A DNA stretch of 64,000 nt, taken from NCBI GenBank assembly GCA_003665825.1, contig QPFY01000011.1:992001-1056000 (forward strand), in the 5' to 3' direction. The notes below the pieces were generated by a model that ran no database searches, was not told the DNA's origin, and saw nothing but the letters and a program-made list of their open reading frames with translations. The translations under genes and the position numbers were made by a program. Below, piece by piece: positions 47,481 through 59,155 of the stretch (position 1 is its first letter; each line of letters begins with the position of its first letter). The stretch is from Microbotryum silenes-acaulis (lineage: Eukaryota; Basidiomycota; Microbotryomycetes; Microbotryales; Microbotryaceae).

Positions 47481-47891
47481 GACGTTGATGCCCTGCGAGA
47501 CAAATAACATAGCACGGATGAGTCGCCTAAATCGCCATGCAGCTCCTGTCTCGGGGCGTCCCACAAGACAGTCTTCGCCGGCTCCGAGATTCTTCTCCGG
47601 TACTTACATCAGCACGACGCTTCCAGACGTAGGAAGCCATCTTCTTCTCGACGCTCTTGGCACTGGTGAATAGAGCGAGGGATGGAGGTCAGTCTCATGA
47701 AGAACACGCTCCGGGTCTGTCGCTCGCGAGGCCATGAACATGAACGGGCTCGCGGCGCACTCCAGCCTGACGTAGGGCAAGCGGGATGATCTTGGAAAAA
47801 CTTACCCGATGTGGGCCTGGGCGGTCAAGAGGAGAGAGATGTCCTCCTCGGTGGCTTGCAAAGCAGCGGGCAATCGGGATGCGGGAGCCAT
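46526..47891 (-). CDS. RPS0: 40S ribosomal protein uS2 (Rps0/RPSA)
   Basis: Exons 47806-47891, 47608-47662, 47435-47492, 47230-47362, 46867-47155 and 46526-46786 give 293 aa. Family landmarks: [88 protein letters not shown] and [13 protein letters not shown]. The C-terminal tail is rich in Ala and Glu and ends in Trp before TAA. It is needed for late 20S pre-rRNA processing and 40S assembly. Five introns of 72-143 nt make it intron-rich for a ribosomal protein. Confidence 0.97.
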
Positions 47892-48589
47892 CTGTACGAT
47901 TTGTGGAGACGCAGACGGGACAGGCGCGCGAAGGCGACGACGCAGGGGGAGGCGTAAGGGAAGGGGTAGCGGAGCAGCGGAGGTTGGTCAGTTCGGTCCA
48001 AGCGGTGCAATGCTTGTTGTATTCGTCGAATATCTCTCTTGAACGGCCCTTTGCCGCCTCTGCACAATGGCGTACACCGGTTGTCGGGTCATACACCACC
48101 GCACTCGTCGTCGCATCCCACTGCATTCCTTGCCTGCCTGCGATCATGCGTCGCCCTTCGCGCAGTTCGGCCCCGTTACCATTCACCCGCCAGCCTTCGC
48201 GCATGCATTCGTAGCTATTCACGTCCACGTCCACGTTCTCCTCCAACTGGAATGCGTCGTACTGTTGGAGGATATGTCTGGGACTCACATTTACGGATGA
48301 GGAGCGGATGCAAGTCGACAACACCCCGGGGCCGTGCCCTTTCGCCCTCAGCGCCCGCGCCGCGCCGACTTTCGTTTTCAAAATTTACCGGTGGCCCAAA
48401 AACACGCGCGGCGCACGGACCCCCTGCACCAGAGCGTGCGCCTAGTCCCTCCAGAATTGGGACCACGTCAGATTGCGCGATAGCTTTACGCACATTTGCT
48501 CCCAGTACAATCACCGCAGGAAAAGCGCGAGAAATTCAACAAATAAAATCTCGTTTCAAGACGTCAAGCTTCTGCGAACAGGTAGTCTA
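47892..48589. other. RPS0 promoter and Ash1-gene 3' flank
   Basis: About 700 bp upstream of RPS0. It should also contain the 3' UTR of the SET gene. GC-rich pieces near 48320-48440 give chance ORFs. No specific motif is claimed. Confidence 0.45.
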
Positions 48590-51500
48590 CTACTGCGCTT
48601 GCGGCGTCACCATCGGACCCGCATAACTCGGACCCGCATTTACAACTGCGTTCACACCCGTCGAGGTCAATCTCGTCGAAGAAGTGGATGCCGCCAACGT
48701 ATGTTGCTGATCGTACTGCTGTTGGGCTTTCATGGCGGCCTTCTCCTCCCTCACGGCTTTCCTCGCCAACTTGTCCGCCTTTTGTTGTTCGCGCTCGGCT
48801 TTCTTCGCCGCGAGCTGCAACTTGCCCGTCCCGCGCGGTCGACCCCGACCTCGCTTCTCCGAATGCTTGCTCTTATTTCCTCCTCCTCCTCCTCCTCCTC
48901 CTGGTCGACTGCCTCCACCCTTACGCGTCACGCAAGGCGAATGTCCGGCGTTCGAGGTCGTCGAAGGGGCTTGCACCGGTGGAGGGGTACCCCCGACGGA
49001 AGGGCCTATCGAGCCGCTGTAAGAACGTGAACGAAAGTTGGATGTGTTCGTCCAGTCGGATTCCTGGCCCGAAAAATACGATTCGGCAACGGACGACAGC
49101 CTCATCTCATTGTTCGCTCCATTCCGCTGTGGCGGTGGGGTCGGACACGTGGGGTGGAGCGGTGGCAACGACTCGGGTCGAGGAGTCGTTATAGGGGTCG
49201 TGCTGATCGGCTCAGGAACGGCCTCTGCCTCCTCGACATCCCGCATTTCGACATCCTCTGCCGGCCGTGTAACCTCCTCCCCGTCCTCTATCGGTTCTTC
49301 GTGGTTAATGTTGACGCGCGATAGCAGCATCGATGACACGTTCTCCGAGTCCCTGGCGCTCGCTTTGAGCTCGCGATCGAGGCGCATCCGCTCGCGCTCC
49401 TGCTTGCGCTGCAATCGTCGCTCGCGTTCGGCGAGCTCGGCCGCACTGAAGATGAGCTCGAAGCTGCCTTTGGTCGGTGCGTCGATGACCTTCTCGATGA
49501 GGAAACTATTGTATGCCGCTGAATAGGTTTGGCTCGCCGAAAGGACGGGGGTACCAGCGGGTGATGCACGGTCCTCGGCGGCGATCGTCGTCGCGGCCGA
49601 GTCCTTCTTGCCCTTCGATCGACTCTTATCGCCGGCCTTGCCGTTCGATTTCGAGTTGGGTGCAGAAGAGGAAGATCCGCTCAACAGAATGCTGACAAGC
49701 GACTTTTTCTTGCCTCCGAGGATTCCGGAGCATTGGAGTGCGCCGCAGAAGCAAGGTTGTCGAGCTGGCGCGCTAGTGGCAGTGACGACGGCGGGTGTCA
49801 CGCCCTCAGATGGGGTCGTGGCAGCGATCGATTCCGGGTTGGGCTGCACGATCGACTCCCCATTCGGCAGCACAGCCTTGGACGTCGAAGTCGAAGAATG
49901 AGACGAGGTTGAAGCCACGGGACCAAGGAGCGAACTAGCCAGATCAGAGCCGGATTCGTCGGCACTTTCGGCAGCAGGGGTCGCAGCCGGGGTGGTTGAC
50001 GTCGTCTCGGCAGTTGCGGCAGCAGGCGCGGCCAAAGCCGTTTCAGCGGCAGCCGCTGCAGCCGCTGCCGTAGCAAGGGCAACAACATTGGGATTGGACT
50101 TGATATCGCTGAAGTCTTGCCATCCGTAATTGTCTGTGATAGCGCAAGGAGCTCCGGCGCGTGAGCTGAGCAGCACGCGTGACGGAGGGAGGCGAGTGCC
50201 AGGCTTACATGTGAGCTCGGTCCCAGCGGGAATATCTTGCATCGCATACATGCCGATCTGTGAGAGAGATAAAAAATCGTTTAGCGTTTGTCCAGAATGG
50301 TCGCGTAAGGCATGACCCCCTGACCTCGTATTCCTCATAACCGGCCATCTTCCATCGGACGACTTTGACATTGGGTCCACATCTGAGAATATCCCACAAC
50401 AGAGGCTCGGTCAGCTTTCGGAGATACTGACATAAATGAGGAAAGATGGGAAATATTCCAGAGACGTACGAATGGTTGATGAAGCGCGACGCGTTCCCTC
50501 GCATGCCCTGCAAGCGGCAATGCACCGGCATCGTCAGCCACGGCTCAGACGGAGGCGGCGCACCAATGCAGTGCGACGTGACATACCGCATCAATGACAT
50601 CATAGCCGTCATAGTCCAGGAAGTAGTAGCTCTTTGCGTTCTTGTACGTCGTGAGCACACGTTTATAAGATTCATCGCGCGAGATGATCTGTCGGCAAGT
50701 GCATCTTTCGCGTCAGCACGTTGCGAGTCCCGCGACCGCCGCCCTGCACGATCTCCCCCACGCGCACACGCGCGAACCTTACCTCTCCTCGATACTCCAT
50801 GATGAACTGCCCTCGCGCAATGTCGACAAGAGTCTTGAGTCCAAAGCCCCGGTCACCAGTCTGTGTCAAAAGTCAGGTTAGTACCTCCTCCACGAAATTA
50901 AGACCCACACGAGCAAATGCGCGCACCCAGACCACCAGCAGGCCGTCTTTGCCCTCGGGAATGCCTTGCCGGCGCTTGAGCGGCACATTGCTGCACCGGT
51001 CACCGCAAGGGCATGTTTTCGTGTCGCAGATGTACTGCATCATTCTGAGGGTCAAATAAAAATCAAGTTGGCCCTAAGTGCCATCACACAGGATGTTGGC
51101 TGCTCTGTAGTGCTCACCGGTTGATACACTCGGTCCCGCAGCCGTACTCCTCGGGGTCCTCCGGCGGCTCGCACTCGCAGATCATAACCGAGTCGGCTTT
51201 CCACGGCCTTCGATTGACGTAGACATCTGAGGATCGATTCAAATCGACGAGATCAGACGCATCCGCAGACAATAGTAACCGGCCCATAACTCACTCTTGT
51301 ACAGGTAACGGAAACGCTCAGGCTTGCGGCTCGCTTCAAATCTCGCTTGAATGACCTCGGGGTCCTCTGGCTCCGGCGTCGGCTCCGGCTCAGGTTCGGG
51401 TTCTTCCTCAATCTCCTCCTCCTCCTCCTCCTCCTCCTCCTCCTCTTCTTCTTCTTCCTCCTCCTCAGGTTCCTCCTCAACCGGTTCAGGGGTCGGTGTT

Positions 51501-52702
51501 GGGGGAGGTGTCGGCGTCAGCTCGCGAATGTGGATCGAGTTGAGCTCGGGGTGCGCCTTGCGCTCGGCACCGTAATGGTCGCGCATGATGTTAAACGGCA
51601 AGCGGAAGTCCCTCTCCTCTTCGAGCAGGAACCAGCCATAGTTTCTCGGCGCCCAGTTGAGCTCTGTCTCCGCATCGATCGACAAATAGTCCAAGTCCTC
51701 GGCGGTGTACTTGATCCGCGCCTTGCGCACCCGGCGCGCCCTATGTTCTTCGCGGTTTTGGATCGCGGGTTCGTAGTAGAGGCCGCAATCGAGGTAGTCC
51801 TTGTCGTCCTCACGTTCGATGATGTAGGCCCAGCCGATCGAGGATCCCCCTGTTCGTCTCGATTTGGCTGCGCGCTCGCTCTTGACCGTCGACGCGGGTG
51901 TTCCGTCGACCGTCGTCATGGCCGTTGTCGTGTCGTCGGGCGCTGCAACTGACGACCCACCGCCGTCCTCGGCCGCGCCGGGCTCGAGCTTGACCCGCGA
52001 GGTCGATGACGATGCTGCACTGGATGCACGCCTTCGCTTGTTGTTGGTCGAATGCATTGACGTCGACGACTTGCGCAGCGACGACTGGCGGCGCTGTTGT
52101 CGCACCGGGGGCAACGCGACGGGCTCCCCTTGCAACAGGCGATCCATAAGGTCGGGGGTGTAGTACTTGGCCGTCGAAACGAATCGATCAGCGAGGCGTT
52201 TTGGAGCAGATGAAGAGGTCGAGGTCGAAGTCGCAGGTCGTGCAGGTGAAGGTGCTGCATCCTGCATGAACGCACTCGCCTCCGCATTCGCACTTGCACT
52301 CGTCGCCTTACCGCAATGATCCGCACGCGACGACGACGCGCCAACGGTGCCGGCGGCGGCTCCAGCTTGGGCCTGAGCTGGCTGCTGCTGAGGTTCGGCT
52401 GTGGCGGCAACGAGCACGACAGCCGCTGGGACATCCTGGTGAAGAGGTGCAGGCAAGTCAAAGTCGAAGCGGACGGCGTCGGGGAACTGGGGCCATTCGA
52501 ACGGTTTGCGAGTCATGGTGCCGGTCGCGGGTTTCCAGTAGGGCGAGCACATTGCGTCGACAGGGCAAGGGTCGTCGTCGAGCGAGAGAGACCAAGAGGA
52601 GCGAGCGCGGCGCCTGGGCTCGGTGAGTTCCCTCTGCTTGCGCTTGCCTGAGTTCGCTTCGAAATGATTCCACCCTCGAACGCCCAAATCTGCGGTGGGC
52701 AT
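48590..52702 (-). CDS. Ash1-like histone H3K36 methyltransferase (AWS-SET-post-SET)
   Basis: Nine exons (51295-52702, 51118-51226, 50927-51044, 50783-50860, 50587-50688, 50471-50508, 50325-50382, 50209-50257, 48590-50133) give 1167 aa. A disordered N-terminus with a Glu run of about 22 precedes the AWS cysteines (MICECEPP, YGCGTECINR, CPCGDRCSN). The SET domain has RGFGLKTLVDI, FIMEYRGEII, the cofactor site RFINHSCGPN, and ELTYNYGWQDF. Post-SET is CFCGALQCSGILGG. Order and YNYGW fit the Ash1/NSD side rather than Set1 or Clr4. The long C-terminus has Ala- and Gly-rich low-complexity runs; no bromo- or PHD-domain is seen. In Neurospora, ASH1 marks silent subtelomeric genes with H3K36me2; the same role here is inference. 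ATG 52702 chosen as first in frame. Confidence 0.9.
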
Positions 52703-53591
52703 GGTCGCGTTTCGTGGGAGCAGAAAAAAAATCAGTCTCCGTTTGTGGAGCTCCCCCCTGGCTACCAAGTCATAGCTCCCCCCCTCTGATGATCACTCCT
52801 TCCACAATCGGCGACTGATGAGCGATCCGAAAGGAGTCGTCGGTCCGAACCCGCCTTGACCTTTGAGAACTCACAAGTGTTGCAACACCTATTTTCCGAT
52901 CTGGGGGTAGCCAAGTCACCGATCCGAATTCGTTCGTCTCGTTCGATTGGGCATTGTCCTTCAGTGGACCGCTGGATTCGATTCACCAGTGGACCAGCCA
53001 GCTCGGACCAATGACGAGCACCGCGATTCGATGAGCTCGATGAGCGGGCCGTCGACAGTCGACAGTCGCCTCGCGTCTGTCCAGCGCCTCTGACTGGGTC
53101 GGCGGTTGCGCTCCTGCTTGTCACCGAACCCATCGCGCCAGGTAAGTCATGACCCCGACCCTGCCACTCTGTATGAGCACTCGGTCTCTGGACTCTCGAC
53201 GCCTCCTCGATACGCCTAGGCTACGTCTCACTGCACCACAACCACACGCCGGGAACCTCGACGGTGCGATCAAACTCGAGCCGAGAGCGGCGCCTTCGCA
53301 CCCGGCGTGACTCGATACATGCACCCTCTCCAGCCAAGCCTGTGTTGTACGAGGGGGTGCACTGTTGTTCGAGCTGTATGGACTCGACGTTTACGTTCAA
53401 ATGACCCAAGAGGTTCTTGGTAGCTGTTCGCTGATAGCTCTTTCCTTGCCTTGCCTTGCCTCATTCGGCCCTGGGTCTTGCCTCTGCCTCGCCTCGGTTA
53501 CGCTGCCTTTGTCGCCGTCGGTCGTCCTGGTCGCGTGTGCTGCCGCTGCCACAGTTGCCTTCCCTGCACATCCTGGGCTTTCGGTCCAGCC
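52703..53591. other. Shared promoter region of the SET gene and RLI1
   Basis: About 890 bp between divergent start codons. TCGATGAGC and GTCGACA short direct repeats lie near 53030-53065. No coding signal is evident. Confidence 0.45.
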
Positions 53592-55743
53592 ATGTCGGAC
53601 AAGCTTACACGGCGAGTCTGCCTAATGTCATCTCCGCGCTTAGAGTGCCCTTCGCTAATGCACCCCTCCGTGTTCCGTCTCGTGCCGTGTTCAGTATCGC
53701 GCTGGTCAACCCGGATCGCTGCAAGTGAGTCGACACGCATCGATCGTAGCTTGCGTTCCACGCGTCAGGAGCTGACGACTGAATTCACTATATAGGCCCA
53801 AGAAGTGCAAGCAGGAATGCCGTCGGTCATGCCCCGTCGTCCGCATGGGTTCGTCGCTTCCGTACTTCGCATCCACCACCAGGCGCTCCGACGAGCTGAC
53901 CTCGTATTCCTCTCCCTCGTCACTTACCAGGCAAGCTCTGTATCGAGGTCGATGCGTCCAAAAAGATCGCTTTCATCTCGGAAGAGCTCTGTATCGGTTG
54001 TGGTATCTGTCCCAAGAAGTAGGTGACACTTCGTGCCCATGCCCTTTCGCATTCTGCCTTCGTAGCTAACCGATTCGGCCTTGCTCGCCTTCGTCCGACG
54101 CTCCTTTCTCTCCGTACAGATGTCCTTTTGAGGCCATCAACATCATCAACTTGCCGACAAACCTCGAGTCGATGGTCACGCATCGTTACTCGGCCAACTC
54201 GTTCAAGCTGCATCGGCTGCCGACACCGCGCCCTGGCCAGGTCCTGGGATTGGTCGGCACCAATGGTATCGGCAAGAGTACGGCGCTCAAGATCTTGTCG
54301 GGCAACCTGAAACCCAATCTCGGCCGCTTCGATGCGCCACCAGACTGGCAGGACATCCTCAAGTACTTCCGAGGCTCCGAACTACAAAACTACTTCACCA
54401 AAGTGCTCGAGGACAACCTCAAGCCGTTGATCAAGCCCCAATACGTCGACCACATCCCTCGCGCCATCAAGGGCAAGCAGACTGTTACGCAGATGCTCAC
54501 GAACAAGCTCCAGGTCCCCGACATGCAGCCCATCATCGACGCGCTCGATCTCGATGTCATCCTCGAGCGTGAGGTGACGCAGCTTTCGGGAGGAGAGCTG
54601 CAGCGATTCGCCATCGGCATGTCGTGTGTCCAAAAAGCCGACGTGTACATGTTCGACGAGCCCTCGTCGTACCTAGATGTCAAGCAGCGTCTCAACGCAG
54701 CCCGCATCATCCGAGGCCTGCTCGGCCCCGAGATCTACGTCATCGCCGTCGAGCACGATCTGTCGGTGCTTGATTATCTATCCGACTTTGTGTGCTGCTT
54801 GTACGGTGTGCCGAGTATGTACGGTGTCGTCACACTGCCCTTCTCGGTGCGCGAAGGCATCAACATTTTCCTCGACGGCCGGATCCCGACCGAGAACCTG
54901 CGCTTCCGAGAGGAATCGCTGACGTTCAAGATTTCGGACACGGTTGAGGAGTTCTTGACCGAGAAGAATCGACGATACGTCTACCCAACCATGACCAAGA
55001 CGCTCGGCAACTTCAAGCTCAACATGGAGGGTGGCTCATTCACCGACTCGGAAATTATCGTGATGCTGGGAGAGAACGGAACGGGCAAAACGACCTTCGT
55101 CAAACTCCTTGCCGGCAAGCTCGAGCCCGACGACAAGGACGACATCCAGTCACTCAACGTCTCGCTCAAGCCGCAGACGATCGCACCCAAGTTCCCGGGT
55201 ACGGTGCGAGAGCTGTTGATCAAGCAGATGCGAGCGGCGTATATGCACCCGCAGTTCAACACGGACGTCATGAAGCCGATGCAGCTCGAGAACATCATGG
55301 ACCAATACGTCACGACGCTCTCCGGCGGAGAGTTGCAACGTGTGGCCATCGTGCTCTGCCTCGGCAAACCTGCCGACATCTACCTCATCGACGAGCCGTC
55401 GGCCTACCTCGATTCCGAACAACGTATTATCGCGTCGCGCGTCATCAAGCGGTACATCCTCCACGCCAAAAAGACGGCCTTCGTCGTCGAGCACGACATC
55501 GTCATGGCGACGTACCTCTCTGATCGCGTGATCGTCTACTCCGGTACCCCTTCCGTTGAATCGTTCGCCACGGCGCCTGAATCGCTGTTGACGGGTATGA
55601 ACAAGTTCCTGAAGTCGCTCGAGATCACGTTCCGCCGGGACCCGACCAACTTCCGACCGAGGATCAACAAGTTTGGTTCTCAGTTGGACCACGAACAAAA
55701 AGCCGCGGGCACCTACTTCTTCACGGATGCTACTTTGGGCTAA
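53592..55743 (+). CDS. RLI1: ATP-binding cassette ribosome-recycling factor Rli1/ABCE1
   Basis: Exons 53592-53611, 53695-53724, 53796-53848, 53931-54018 and 54120-55743 give 604 aa, the family length. The first intron is GC-AG (GCGAGT donor); only this choice yields the conserved MSDKLTRIALVN. Two 4Fe-4S motifs come first ([27 protein letters not shown]). NBD1 has GTNGIGKST and [11 protein letters not shown]2 has GENGTGKTT and LSGGELQR, both with Walker B and H-loops. There are no membrane segments. It splits post-termination 80S ribosomes with eRF1 and helps ribosome assembly and export. The Fe-S cysteines tie it to the cytosolic Fe-S assembly pathway. Confidence 0.97.
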
Positions 55744-56189
55744 AGTGACTAGACAAGGCGAAGGAGGAGAAGAGGGGGGACTTGCTCGTCGTGGGGGAAG
55801 TTCGTCCTGTTTTGTGTGTCTTTTTGTGTGCCGCTAACTCTCTGTGTAATAAACTCGTGGCGCCTTTACTGGCAAACAGATCTGACGCGTTGCGAATGAT
55901 CTTCACTGGGATAGCGATGAGGCAGCTGCGTCGCGCTGCCAGGCTCAACGTCCCGGGGGGCTTTTCCGAATTTCCTCGAGGCGAGCTGTGGCAAGAACAC
56001 ACTCTACACATATAAGAAGGCGCCGGACTGCATTTTACTTGCTTATGCACAGCCTATCATTGCGCACATTTGTCGTCGCAAATCATTCCCGATCCCGAAG
56101 TTTTATGTAATTCATTTTGCGCTCGATCGGTTCCCGAGTGCCACGGGCGCGGGCGGGCGATCAACACCAGTCAACACCTTCGCGCTCCG
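55744..56189. other. RLI1 3' flank and transporter upstream region
   Basis: 446 bp between two genes on the same strand. A polyadenylation-like AATAAA occurs at 55848-55853, in the expected place for the RLI1 3' end. Confidence 0.5.
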
Positions 56190-57802
56190 ATGGCCCACCG
56201 CGCCGACCACACTGACTTCGTCGATTCATCAGTCGCCATCGCATTCTCATCCTCGACCAAGGCAGCGATGTCCGCCGCCCCGACCGAACCGAGACGGCGG
56301 CCCGTGACACAATCCACGTCGAAACAGAGACTCGCGTCACCCCCTCGTCGAAGGTCAGGACGTGTGGACCAAGATGAGGTGGACCAGTTCGCGATGAAGG
56401 CGCCTCGACGGTATGGTGCCTCGACCGAGCGCGAGGTCACAACACCACCGCCGGCCTCAAGGTAAGCGCTCAGCCCGGGCCTCGGGAGCCTGACAGAGGA
56501 GCTGATTCTGGAGTGGGATCTTTTCTCGCAGTAGCACAACATCGGGTGCACCGTCATTGAATCGGAAAACGGTCGTGTTGGCGCTGTTGGTGCTACAGAA
56601 CGCGTCCGTGTCGCTCCTGACGAGGATGTCTCGCACCCCGTCGCGACCAGGCGCGATCGTCTATGTCCCCGCCGTCGCCGTCTTCACCGCCGAACTTTTA
56701 AAACTGTCCGTGTCCCTGACGATGCTCGTACGTGATCGGAGACACAAAGCAAAAGTCCAGGGGAATGTCAAGGTCGCCAAAGCGGCAGCGCATACACTCA
56801 TCCTCGCCGCCTTGTCCGATCTCTTTCGTCGGCAGCGGCCCGAGATCCTAAAGCTGTCCGTACCCGCAGCATTGTACGCGTTACAAAATACGCTCCTTTA
56901 TACCGCGCTATCGAATCTCGACGCAGCGACTTACCAAACGACGTACCAACTCAAATTGCTCACGACCGCGCTCTTCTCGCTCATGTTCTTCCGGCGTTCC
57001 TTGTCCTGGCGCAAATGGGCCGCGTTGATCCTCTTGACGATCGGCGTCGCGACCGTCCAACTCGAAACTACAACGGCGAACGCGACACCCAAGGCGTACG
57101 GCGGTCCGGAACAGAATCCTCGCGTCGGATTATTGGCGATTCTCGCGGCATGCGTGTCCTCGGGTTTAGCAGGAGGATGGTTCGAATACGTGCTCAAATC
57201 GTCCGTACCGGCTTCACCACCATCCGTTCCTTCCTCACCGACCAAACCTGGGAGTCCGCACGAGAACAACCCTGCGGACCCACCACGGATGTTACAACTT
57301 CGTGCCGGATCGCCGTCGTTGTGGGTCAGGAATCTACAACTCTCGATGCCGAGCTTGGTCTTTTCCTTTGCTGGGGTGTTGTTGTCCCCTCAGGTGGGGA
57401 ACTTGAACAATATTTGGGTTGGGTTCACACCACTTGTTTGGGGGGTCGTGTTGAATCAGGCCTTGGGGGGTTGTTGGTGGCGATGGTCAGTTTCTCCAGG
57501 TCCCTCACGTGACTTGTCGCGTGCGCGAGCTGACGATTCGTTCTTCGGTCGTAGGTTGTAAGAGAAGCGGATTCAGTCGCCAAGGGGTTCGCGACATCCT
57601 TGGCAATAGTTCGTAAGTCCCTATATCCTAAAAACCTTCCCCGTACTCCGTCTTCTCTCTGACTGACAACTAACCTCGCAACGCAGTCTCGACCCTAGCA
57701 GGAGCCGTTTTTTTCGGCTTCATCCCCGGTGTGCAATTCTTGGTCGGCGCGATGATGGTCATTTCTTCGACCATCTTGTATGCGATGGACAAGTCGGGGT
57801 GA
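56190..57802 (+). CDS. Nucleotide-sugar transporter (SLC35A type) with one-base frame break
   Basis: Exons 56190-56461, 56532-57485, 57555-57612 and 57687-57802. After a disordered cytosolic N-terminus comes a ten-segment drug/metabolite-fold membrane protein. SLC35A marks: VLALLVLQNASVSLLTRMSR, ALQNTLLYTALSNLDAATYQ, QLKLLTTALFS and, after the break, READSVAKGFATSLAIV and FFGFIPGVQFLVGA. These fit Golgi UDP-galactose or UDP-GlcNAc carriers. Exon 2 is one base short: the frame changes at the G-run 57465-57470, just after VVLNQALGG, where one more G would give a continuous family match to the donor. Sequence error in the homopolymer seems most likely; a true null allele is possible. The longest unbroken frame stops at 57561. 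Confidence 0.82.
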
Positions 57803-57922
57803 GGAAGATGGTGTGGGATTTTCTGTTTTCTTTTTAAACGTTTATTGTTGCGCTGTTGTGTTACAACGAAAAGGAAGAAACGGTGTGGAGAATGTATACT
57901 TCCAAACAACTGAGGGGCCAGG

Positions 57923-59096
57923 CTAGCGATCAGACTTTGTCCGGATCGAGGAACCCACGACACACCTCTCGACACCCCATTGGTCCACGATAATCTGCAC
58001 CTTCATCCCCGAATCTTCCAACATCTCGCGCACGATAGGAGCCTGCCCCTTACCCACTTCCAAAGCGACCATCCCCCCATCCTGGTGCAACAACTCGGGC
58101 AAGAGTTCCACGATCCTCCTGTAAAACACCAAACCGTCCTCTCCAGCGACGAGGGCTTTCTCGTCCTCCCAATCTTTGACGGTCGGTGCCAAGTTGGCCC
58201 ATTCTTTAAGGGGGATGTAAGGGGGGTTCGAGACGATCAGATGGAAAGGTGGGGAGAGTCTTTCGAGCATGGAGGGTTCGAAGAGGTCCAGGACGGTGAA
58301 ATGGCAATGTGCGGAAAGGTCGTTGATCTTGGCGTTATGGGTCGCGCATGAGATGGAGAGTGGGGATCGATCGACGCCGAGGGCTTGGAGGGGTGGAGAA
58401 GGGACAGGGGTTGAGCTGGAGGTTTGGGGTCGATCGAGGAGGGCTTGCACGAGTGCGAGGGGTATGCAGCCTGTACCTGTTCCGATGTCGAGGAGGCGGT
58501 AGGGGGTATCGCCGGAAGTTAAATCGCTGGGGAGTAAGGTTGCGAGTTGGTTGACCCAGTACTCGGTCTCGGGTCGAGGGATGAGCAACGGCGGTTGGAC
58601 CTTCAGTGGGACTCGGAGGGGGTGAAAAGGTTGATCGCCTGCTTAAGGAGGAAAGTAGTCAGCATGAGCATGAGCCGAAACAAGTGGTGGAGAGCACTAT
58701 TGACTCGCCTAGTATATAAGCCAGCGGTTTGTGCTCTCGTACGAGCTGATCGACCATGTGTTGTAAATTGGAGTGCCCTCGTCGCTGCTCCTGATCCGGG
58801 TCTTTGGACGGGTCCGAGGAGGCCTGAGCCAGAGCGTATGCGCGTTTCCGTAGCCAGTGTAACTCCTCGACCGCCAATTCGGCAGCACTTTGAGCAGAAT
58901 CCCCTTGAGATATGTAGAAGGCAGTGAGACGATCATGGAGGATCTTGTTCTCGTTGGAGCAGCATGAGCTGGAGTACGACGATGTTGAGGGTGCGAAGCT
59001 TCCCTGTCGAGCGAGAGCAGCTGTGAGTGTCCACCGAAAGGCTGGGACGGGGACCGCTACTCGACGACGAGCAAGCCGGGGGAAGCGAGTCGCCAT
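57923..59096 (-). CDS. MTQ1: Mitochondrial release-factor glutamine methyltransferase (HemK/PrmC type)
   Basis: Exons 58709-59096 and 57923-58638 give 367 aa. The intron is GC-AG: GCGAGT donor at 58708, acceptor before 58638. Only this join gives YILGDQPF, the family's linker to the catalytic domain. Catalytic marks: LIPRPETEYWV, the cofactor loop LLDIGTGTGCIPLAL, LGVDRSPLSI and NPPY in VSNPPYIPL, which holds the Gln substrate. An Arg-rich, acid-poor N-terminus (MATRFPRLARRRVAV) looks like a mitochondrial targeting sequence. It methylates the GGQ glutamine of mitochondrial release factors. The ATG at 59096 is only 59 nt from the start of the divergent cysteine synthase gene. Confidence 0.9.
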
Positions 59097-59155
59097 ATAG
59101 TCCAAGCTGCTGTAGAAGGGCGAGAAATGGTAGGCAGAAGCCAAGCTACGGGGCG

